From: Streptomyces sp. WAC 04229
GTDB lineage: Bacteria; Actinomycetota; Actinomycetes; Streptomycetales; Streptomycetaceae
Reading direction: 5' to 3'
Assembly: GCF_003947455.1 (NCBI RefSeq)
Contig: NZ_QHJH01000001.1
Coordinates: 1-64,000 of the forward strand
DNA length: 64,000 nt
Below are positions 58,449 through 64,000 of the stretch, piece by piece. Position 1 is the stretch's first letter; each line of letters opens with the position of its first letter. A program made the translations under genes and the position numbers. A model generated the notes under the pieces. It was not told the origin of the DNA. It worked only from the letters and a program-made list of their open reading frames with translations, and searched no databases.

Positions 58449-59228
58449 ATGAACGGCGACACCGCCGACATCGGCCATCCGAACGGACGCGGCGTGATCG
58501 TCACCGGAGCCGGATCGGGCATCGGCCGCGCGGCCGCCCTCGCCTTCGCCGGCCAGGGCGACCGTGTCGTGGTGGCCGACCTCAACGCCGGCGGGGCCGC
58601 GGCGACCGTCGAGGAGATCGAGCGGTCGGGCGGCACCGCGGTGGCCGTCACGGGCGACCTGAGTGAGCAGAGCGTGGTGGACCGCGTCACGGCGACGGCC
58701 GTCGAGCGGTTCGGCGGCGTGGACGTCCTGGTGAACAACGCGGGGATCATGGACAGCATGTCGGCCCTGGCCGACGTGAGCGACGCCGAATGGGAACGGC
58801 TCATCCGGGTCAACCTCACCGCCCCCTTCCTGCTCACCCGCGCCGTCCTGCCGCACATGCTGGCCGCGGGCCGGGGCGCCATAGTGAACACCGCGTCCGA
58901 GGCAGCCCTGCGCGGCAGCGCGGCGGGTGCCGCGTACACGGCGTCCAAGCACGGCGTGGTGGGGCTGACGAAGTCGCTGGCGGTGATGTACCGCAACAAC
59001 GGCATCCGGTCCAACGCGATCTGCCCGGGCGGCACGGCGACCGCGATCGGAGTGCAAGCCGATGCGACGGCACACGGCCCGTCGGCGATCGGCCCGCACT
59101 TCGTCAACCTCGGCCGGGTGTCGCAGCCGGAGGAGCAGGCGGCCGTGATCCTGTTCCTCGCCTCGGACGCCGCGAGCAACATCAACGGCGCGATCCTGCC
59201 GGTCGACGACGGCTGGTCCGCCGTCTGA
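58449..59228 (+). CDS. SDR-family oxidoreductase, 259 aa
   Basis: A classical SDR with GVIVTGAGSGIGRAAALAFA, VLVNNAGIMDSM, the catalytic Ser/Tyr/Lys set in VNTASEAALRGSAAGA and YTASKHGVVGL, and a C-terminal NGAILPVDDGWSAV. NAD is likely given the ADLN after strand 2 (Asp). It may oxidise an alcohol to the ketone used by the adjacent Baeyer-Villiger enzyme, which converges with it. ATG at 58449 follows GGAGCACTTC. Confidence 0.9.
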   Translation: MNGDTADIGHPNGRGVIVTGAGSGIGRAAALAFAGQGDRVVVADLNAGGAAATVEEIERSGGTAVAVTGDLSEQSVVDRVTATAVERFGGVDVLVNNAGIMDSMSALADVSDAEWERLIRVNLTAPFLLTRAVLPHMLAAGRGAIVNTASEAALRGSAAGAAYTASKHGVVGLTKSLAVMYRNNGIRSNAICPGGTATAIGVQADATAHGPSAIGPHFVNLGRVSQPEEQAAVILFLASDAASNINGAILPVDDGWSAV

Positions 59229-59261
59229 CGGGCTTCGAGCCGGGCTCCCGTCAACGCACTC

Positions 59262-59290
59262 CGCCGGAGGCCCGTTGACGGCCTCCGGCG
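59262..59290. terminator. Bidirectional terminator between SDR and BVMO
   Basis: A perfect 11-bp stem (CGCCGGAGGCC) with a 7-nt loop between the convergent stops at 59228 and 59311. Confidence 0.8.
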
Positions 59291-59310
59291 TCCCTGGCCG
59301 CAACGGACGC

Positions 59311-61119
59311 TCAGGTCCGCGCCCGCCCGCCGGGCGTGAGGACCTCGTCCACCGACGTCTCGCGCCACGCCTTCAAGAGCTCGTGGAAGGCGAACGCGCC
59401 GTGCGGGTAGGCGTTCGGGCCGTTGGGCCGGCCGCGCCCCTCGCCGTTGTAGTAGCCGGGGGTGCACTCGGCGTGGAACCACTCGTGGTCCGGGGCGTGC
59501 TCGGCCAGCACCGCGAGCCAGGCGTCCTCGGCCTCGCGGGACGGCTCGATCACCGCACCCCGGTCCTCGGCGGCGGCCACCAACGCCGCCGCGTGCACGG
59601 CGTGTTCGTCGAGCACGTGGGTGAAGTTGACGCTGGCTGCACCCTGGACGCCCCCCAGTTGGATCAGGTTCGGGAAGCCGTTGCTCGTGAACCCGTGCAG
59701 CGTGCGCGGCCCCCGCTCCCGCCAGGCGTCCCGCAGCGCGACCCCGCCCCTGCCGTACACGGGCAGTCGGCCGGAGTGCACGCCGGAGTTCCCGACGGAG
59801 AATCCGGTCGCGAAGATCAGGCAGTCGAGGGCGTACTCGGTGTCGCCGACCACCACACCCCGTGCGGTCATCCGCTCGATGCCCTGCGTGTCGGCGGTGT
59901 CGACCAGGGTGACGTTGTCCCGGTTGAAGGCCTGGAGGTACAGGTCGGAGAAGGTGGGCCGCTTGCAGGCGTACCGGTACCAGGGCTTGAGCAGCTCGGC
60001 CGTGTCCGGGTCGGCGACGACCTGCTCGACCCGGGCCCGGATCTCGTTCATCTTCGCGGCGTCCGCGGCCTCGTAGGCCGCCTCGAAGGCCACCGGGTCC
60101 CCGTGCCGCCGGAAACTCGGCAGGAGCTTCTCCAGGAGGCCGGCCGACGAGGTCCACCGGTCCGCCACGAGGTCGTCGTCGACGTCCTCGCCGGAGACGA
60201 TGCCCAGGAAGTTGTCCCGGCGTTCCCGCGCCCAGCCGTCCCGGTCGGCGCCGACGTCCCGAGCGGTGGTGCGCCGGTTGCCGCGGACGTCCACCGTGGA
60301 CGGCGTGCGCTGGAAGACGTAGAGGTGTCCGGCGTCCTCGGCCAGCTTGGGGACGACCTGGACACCGGTGGCGCCGGTGCCCACGACCCCCACCCGCTTG
60401 CCCGCGAGACGGGTCAGACCGCCCTGCGGGGTCCCTCCCGTGTACGCGTAGTCCCAGCGCGACGTGTGGAAGGTGTGGCCCTCGAACTCCTCGATCCCGG
60501 GGATGCCGGGCAACTTGAGCTCGGTCAGGGTGCCGGTGGCCGTGACGACGTACGTCGCGCGGAACTCGTCGCCCCGGTCGGTCGCGACGGTCCACGCATC
60601 ACAGGTGTCGTCCCAGGTCAGGGACGTCACCGCCGTGGAGAACAACGCGTCGGCGCGGAGGTCGAACTTCTCGGCCGTCCGCACCGCGTGCCGGCGGATC
60701 TCCTCGCCGGGCGCGTACTTCCACTCCGGCACGTACCCGGTCTCGTCCAGCATCGGCAGGTACACGTGCGACTCGACGTCGCAGTGGATGCCCGGGTACC
60801 GGTTCCAGTACCAGGTGCCTCCGAAGTCGCCGCCCTTCTCGACGACCCGGATGCGGCCGACGCCCTGCTGACGCAGCCGCGCGCCCGCGAGGATGCCGCC
60901 GAAGCCGCCGCCGACGACCACGACGTCCACGGTGTCCCGCAGCGGCTCCCGCCCGGTCGCCGCGTCCGCGTAGGGGTCCTCGGCGTAGTAGCCGAAACGG
61001 GCCTCAGCGGCGAGGTACTGCCGGGCGCCGTCGGGCCTTACCCGATGTTCCCGTTCGAGGCGGTAGCGCCGCCTCAGCGCGGCCAGCGCGTCGGGGGACA
61101 GCGCGTCGGTGTTCGTCAT
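59311..61119 (-). CDS. Baeyer-Villiger monooxygenase (flavin, type I), 602 aa
   Basis: The FAD-binding GGGFGG at 70-75 is preceded by DVVVV. The BVMO fingerprint FEGHTFHTSRWD at 212-223 matches FxGxxxHxxxW(P/D). A second Rossmann motif, VGVVGTGATGVQVVPKL, binds NADPH. It inserts an oxygen next to a ketone to give an ester or lactone. An N-terminal ~60-residue extension is typical of this subgroup. The ATG at 61119 faces the lactonase-like lipoprotein gene. The substrate is unknown. Confidence 0.92.
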   Translation of the reverse strand: MTNTDALSPDALAALRRRYRLEREHRVRPDGARQYLAAEARFGYYAEDPYADAATGREPLRDTVDVVVVGGGFGGILAGARLRQQGVGRIRVVEKGGDFGGTWYWNRYPGIHCDVESHVYLPMLDETGYVPEWKYAPGEEIRRHAVRTAEKFDLRADALFSTAVTSLTWDDTCDAWTVATDRGDEFRATYVVTATGTLTELKLPGIPGIEEFEGHTFHTSRWDYAYTGGTPQGGLTRLAGKRVGVVGTGATGVQVVPKLAEDAGHLYVFQRTPSTVDVRGNRRTTARDVGADRDGWARERRDNFLGIVSGEDVDDDLVADRWTSSAGLLEKLLPSFRRHGDPVAFEAAYEAADAAKMNEIRARVEQVVADPDTAELLKPWYRYACKRPTFSDLYLQAFNRDNVTLVDTADTQGIERMTARGVVVGDTEYALDCLIFATGFSVGNSGVHSGRLPVYGRGGVALRDAWRERGPRTLHGFTSNGFPNLIQLGGVQGAASVNFTHVLDEHAVHAAALVAAAEDRGAVIEPSREAEDAWLAVLAEHAPDHEWFHAECTPGYYNGEGRGRPNGPNAYPHGAFAFHELLKAWRETSVDEVLTPGGRART

Positions 61120-61223
61120 GTGGGGGGCCTCGATCCTTCCGGTTCACTGCCAGACGCCCGCTCCGTCCGTGAAGTGTGCGCAGGAGCAACGGACTTGAGC
61201 AGGCATGCACTACCGTAGCAAGT

Positions 61224-61243
61224 ACCGGACAGTGTTGTCCGGT
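61224..61243. promoter_or_regulatory. 20-bp palindrome in the BVMO/SMP-30 promoter
   Basis: ACCGGACA-GTGT-TGTCCGGT, a perfect 8-4-8 palindrome 48 bp before the lipoprotein ATG, in the 171-bp divergent gap. It is probably the operator of the adjacent TetR (62332-62925), controlling both the BVMO and the lactonase-like gene. Confidence 0.7.
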
Positions 61244-61290
61244 TGCGATCGAGACAGCTTCCGCATCCCCCGGACAGGAAGAGTGACCCC

Positions 61291-62319
61291 ATGCGACGAC
61301 GCCCGATCCGATCCCTGACCGCGCTCGCCGCGGCCGGCCTGCTGGCCCTCACCGGGTGCGGCACCGCCACCGGCAGGGGCCCGGCCGCGGACACGCCGGC
61401 CGCGACCGGCGAGGGCAGGACCGTCCGCGCGGAGAAGGTCGTGCGGCTGACGCAGGCCCACGAGGAGACCGGCATGACCCTGCTGGAGGGACCCACCTTC
61501 GACGAGAACGGCGACCTGCTCGTCGTCGACGTCACCGCCCCCGCCGGCGAGCCCAAGGTGCTGCGCGTCGACGTCCACCGCAAGACGTCGCACGCCGTCC
61601 ACACCGACGACCGCGGCACCTACACGTCAGCGCAGTTCAGCCCGTACGACGGACGGACCTACCTGACGGACTTCTCCCACGGCGACATCGTCAGCCTGGC
61701 CCCGGACGGCGGCGACCCGCGCACCTTCTTCTCCGGCGAGGTCGACGGCGCCCCGATGAACCCCGACGACCTCGCCTTCGACCGGGAGGGAAACCTGTAC
61801 GTCAGCGACTCCCGCGGCATGTCCGAGGGGGAGGCGAAGGGCCGCGTGGTGCGCATCGACCGGACCGGGAAGAACGCCACCGTGCTGGCGGCCGGGCTGG
61901 CGGCGCCGAACGGGATCTCGTTCGACGCGCGGTACCGCGGACTGTGGTTCAGCGAGCTGACGGAGAACCGGATCTCCTACCTTCTCCTGGACGACGGGGG
62001 CCGTGTCGCCTCGCGGCACACCGCCATCCGGGTCGACGCCGGCGTCGCCCAGACCGACTCGATCGCCGTGGACGCGGACGGCAACCTCTACCAGGCCCTG
62101 CACGGCCGCCCCGCGATGGCCGTGTACAGCCCGCACGGTGAACGTCTGGCGACCGTCGAGGTCCCCGCCCGCGCCGCCGCCGGCCTCCAGTCCGCGACCA
62201 ATGTGGCGATCACACCCGGAGGGACCAAGGCCTACCTCACCGTCAGCGGTCCCGCCGGCGGCTACCTGTACGCCTTCGAGGCACTGGGGCGGGGCGTACG
62301 GCAGTCCAACGGCGGCTGA
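61291..62319 (+). CDS. SMP-30/gluconolactonase-like lipoprotein, 342 aa
   Basis: Basic n-region RRRPIRSL and hydrophobic TALAAAGLLALTGC with the lipobox LTGC ending at Cys23. A six-bladed beta-propeller of SMP-30/strictosidine synthase-like type follows: MNPDDLAFDREGNLYVSD, LAAPNGISFDARYRGLWFSE, TDSIAVDADGNLYQALHG. Its Asn and Asp residues could bind the catalytic divalent metal. Lactone hydrolysis on the outer face of the membrane is plausible beside a BVMO. Its last 79 bp recur at 57073-57151. Confidence 0.85.
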   Translation: MRRRPIRSLTALAAAGLLALTGCGTATGRGPAADTPAATGEGRTVRAEKVVRLTQAHEETGMTLLEGPTFDENGDLLVVDVTAPAGEPKVLRVDVHRKTSHAVHTDDRGTYTSAQFSPYDGRTYLTDFSHGDIVSLAPDGGDPRTFFSGEVDGAPMNPDDLAFDREGNLYVSDSRGMSEGEAKGRVVRIDRTGKNATVLAAGLAAPNGISFDARYRGLWFSELTENRISYLLLDDGGRVASRHTAIRVDAGVAQTDSIAVDADGNLYQALHGRPAMAVYSPHGERLATVEVPARAAAGLQSATNVAITPGGTKAYLTVSGPAGGYLYAFEALGRGVRQSNGG

Positions 62320-62331
62320 ACGCGCCGCCGG

Positions 62332-62925
62332 TCACCCCTCGTAGGGCCGCACCGCACCCACCTCGACACCGAGCAGCCGCCAGGCCGCCAGCGCCCGGCG
62401 CTCCCTGTGCTCACGGGTGGGGCCGGTGACGGCACCGGAGACCATCGCGACGGCGACCATGAGGTCCTCCCGCTCGCCGCCCAGCCGATGTCCGGCCGGC
62501 AGGTGTGCACGCAGGGCCCGCTCGACCCGCGCGGACAGGGCGGAGGCGTACTCCGGGACCGCGGACACCTCACCCGCCCTGTCCGCGTGCAGCAAGCTGA
62601 TGAAGGCCGCCGACTGCGTCTGGTGCCACGTCAGGACACCCAGGACTCCGACGATGTCCGCTCCCGGCTCCGCCGCGGCCTGCTCGATCTGCCGCACGTT
62701 CTCGTCCAGGACCGCCGTCGCCACGGCGGCCCGGTCGGGGAAGTGCCGGTACAGCACCCCTTGGCCGACGCCGGCCCGACGCGCGATCGCGGACAGCGGG
62801 GCGTTCAGTCCGGAGTCGGCGTAGATCTCCCGAGCGGCGGCGATCAGCGCGGCCCGGTTGCGGGCGGCGGCCTTGCGCCCGTCGTTCGCGGGCCGTCGTT
62901 CGTCGCGCGTGCGTTGCTGCGTCAC
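62332..62925 (-). CDS. TetR-family regulator, 197 aa
   Basis: AARNRAALIAAAREIYADSG, then NAPLSAIARRAGVGQGVLYR and HFPDRAAVATAVLDENVRQI form the HTH and first helices. The ligand domain is rich in Ala and Arg. GTG start at 62925; RBS weak. It converges with the SMP-30 gene (12-bp gap). Its interior (62652-62745) is duplicated at 57151-57244. Confidence 0.85.
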   Translation of the reverse strand: MTQQRTRDERRPANDGRKAAARNRAALIAAAREIYADSGLNAPLSAIARRAGVGQGVLYRHFPDRAAVATAVLDENVRQIEQAAAEPGADIVGVLGVLTWHQTQSAAFISLLHADRAGEVSAVPEYASALSARVERALRAHLPAGHRLGGEREDLMVAVAMVSGAVTGPTREHRERRALAAWRLLGVEVGAVRPYEG

Positions 62926-63003
62926 CCCGAGAGGGTATCGGGCGGGTGCCGGGGCCGACCGTGACCGCACGCCGTGCCTGCTGACGGGCCCGGCCCCGGC
63001 CCG

Positions 63004-63738
63004 TCAGATGCCGCAGCTCGGCGCCGACCAGTACGGCGAGGGGTCGAAGGCCACGTGGGTGTGGTCGTTGTGGCCGGGGTAGCCCGGGCCGAGGATCTCC
63101 GAGAAGCCGTGGGTCCTGGACTGCTGCGCCAGGCGGCAGAAGCTGGGGGATCCGGTGAGGTCGGCCGCGTCGCCGTAGAGGTGCCGGCTGGTGGCCGCGC
63201 CGCCGACGGCGTTGTTGCAGGCGCGGGAGCGGAAGCCGCTGGAGATGGTGATCGGCACGTCCCCGAGGGCGTGCCGCATCGCCTCCAGCTTCCACATCGT
63301 CTTCAGCGCGTTCGCCTTGGCGGTGGCCGCGGAGACCGCGCCGCCGGACCAGTCGGAGTTGCACTTGTTGAGTTCCGCGTAACTGAAGTGCACCGGGGTG
63401 CAGTCCGCGTCCTGGAGCGAGTAGATCTTGTTGAAGGTGGCCGGCCCGGCGACGCCGTCCGCGGCCAGTCCGTAGGCGGACTGGAACTTCTTCACGGCGG
63501 CGGTGGTGCGGGCGCCGTACTGGCCGTCGTAGGAGAGCCGCTCCCCCGAGGTGACCCAGCCCGCGACCCTGATCTGGAGCTGGGTCACGTCACCGCCGGA
63601 GGATCCCTGGGAGAGGGTGCGGTTCCAGGTGTAGCAGGAGTCCGCCTGGGCGGCGGTGGCGGTGGCTCCCACACCCACCGCCGCTCCAGCCATGAGCATG
63701 ACAAATGAGAGCAGCAGGCGTGACGCGCGTCTGAACAT
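63004..63738 (-). CDS. Secreted peptidoglycan-binding peptidase (PG_binding_1 plus M15-type), 244 aa
   Basis: Signal peptide RRASRLLLSFVMLMAGAAVG to ATAAQA, then a PG_binding_1 domain (GSSGGDVTQLQIRVAGWVTS, YGARTTAAVKKFQSAYGLAA, DGVAGPATFNKIYSL). The M15-like (VanY/peptidase M15_3) domain has ITISSGFRSRACN, the HxxxxxxD motif in SRHLYGDAADLTG and the final His in NDHTHVAFDPS. These fit D-alanyl-D-alanine carboxypeptidase-type zinc hydrolases. It is divergent from a GH25-like gene, so the pair probably remodels the wall. The ATG follows GGAGG. Confidence 0.87.
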   Translation of the reverse strand: MFRRASRLLLSFVMLMAGAAVGVGATATAAQADSCYTWNRTLSQGSSGGDVTQLQIRVAGWVTSGERLSYDGQYGARTTAAVKKFQSAYGLAADGVAGPATFNKIYSLQDADCTPVHFSYAELNKCNSDWSGGAVSAATAKANALKTMWKLEAMRHALGDVPITISSGFRSRACNNAVGGAATSRHLYGDAADLTGSPSFCRLAQQSRTHGFSEILGPGYPGHNDHTHVAFDPSPYWSAPSCGI

Positions 63739-63916
63739 CCCGGCCTCCCGACCGTCGAGCCGAACATGGACCGGACCAGCGTGCGGTACGGGGCTACGCG
63801 CGTCAACAGCGCCCAGGGCAAGCGAAGTCGACGTTTCCTCTTCGGGGTGGGGATCACCCGTGCGATGGTGGGGAACAATCAACTCCCGTTCCCCCACAGC
63901 CCCTCAGGGAGGTCCC

Positions 63917-64000
63917 ATGCTGCGCGGCATCGATGTCAGCGCGTACCAGTCGTCCAGTTACGGCACGGACGGCCTCTCCTTCGTCTTCGTCAAGGCGACG
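63917..64000 (+). CDS. GH25-type muramidase, 5' end only (cut by window edge)
   Basis: 28 codons: MLRGIDVSAYQSSSYGTDG followed by LSFVFVKAT. The GIDVSAYQ start carries the first catalytic-site Asp and is typical of GH25 lysozymes, and FVFVKAT is their next conserved strand. No signal peptide is visible at this start. GGGAGG lies just upstream. The rest lies beyond the window. Confidence 0.75.
   Translation, partial: MLRGIDVSAYQSSSYGTDGLSFVFVKAT

Noticed and set aside
57660..59303. 547-codon extended frame upstream of the 57.7-kb TetR
   Set aside because: The extension is antisense to the SDR gene, and a perfect GGAGG RBS sits before the ATG at 58286.

Overview
The window is a very GC-rich actinobacterial chromosome segment and almost certainly Streptomyces. 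The codon bias, the GTG starts, the product set and the gene order (gatCAB, rmdB, ligA, mnmA, a dipeptide ABC operon, gcvT-gcvH-glyA-sdaA) match the conserved core I recall from S. coelicolor around SCO5469-SCO5506. That comparison is from memory, not from a search. I see no rRNA, tRNA or CRISPR array.

Region 1 (1-41.1 kb) is conserved core, mostly on the minus strand. It holds a partial large ATP-binding regulator, small proteins, a GNAT acetyltransferase overlapping an MMPL transporter, and gatC-gatA-small membrane protein-gatB closed by a perfect 18-bp terminator stem. Next come the c-di-GMP protein RmdB, LigA, a MetE-like protein, an SDR, a LOG-family protein, a frameshifted DUF427 gene, an alpha/beta hydrolase, MnmA, an amidase and a NifS-like cysteine desulfurase. 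A TetR gene faces two tiny membrane proteins, then a thioesterase, a double-MerR regulator facing an erythromycin-esterase homologue, a TRIC-type membrane protein, a complete Opp-type ABC operon, two SseB-like proteins and a P-loop protein. A tandem glycine riboswitch precedes gcvT-gcvH-glyA, followed by sdaA.

Region 2 (about 41.1-54.7 kb) looks like an inserted catabolic island. Imperfect 25-nt direct repeats lie 13 bp after sdaA and at 54,671. Inside are a GH1 beta-glucosidase cotranscribed with a TetR gene, a GH20 hexosaminidase, an ABC solute-binding lipoprotein, a GH3 glycosidase, a secreted SGNH esterase, a second related TetR and a dipeptide-type transporter with a fused permease-ATPase. 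Four copies of one 23-bp palindrome (9-N5-9) sit in front of GH1/GH20, the binding protein, GH3 and the esterase, so they probably form one TetR regulon. A different motif, present twice, precedes TetR2 and the transporter. All three glycosidases lack signal peptides, which implies uptake of a glycoside or oligosaccharide followed by cytoplasmic trimming. This is the best candidate for an undescribed system.

Region 3 (54.7-64 kb) is accessory and rearranged. It begins with a truncated ORF at the island edge. An AA10 lytic polysaccharide monooxygenase follows, with a perfect 14-bp CebR-type box upstream. Next is a secreted RTX-type Gly/Asp repeat protein, then a remnant region. There a near-identical but internally deleted copy of the SMP-30/TetR locus at 62.2-62.7 kb is joined to the C-terminal part of a questin-oxidase-like gene. 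Then come TetR/SDR/BVMO/SMP-30/TetR genes that could form a ketone-to-ester or lactone degradation route, a peptidoglycan-binding M15-type peptidase, and the start of a GH25 muramidase cut by the window edge.
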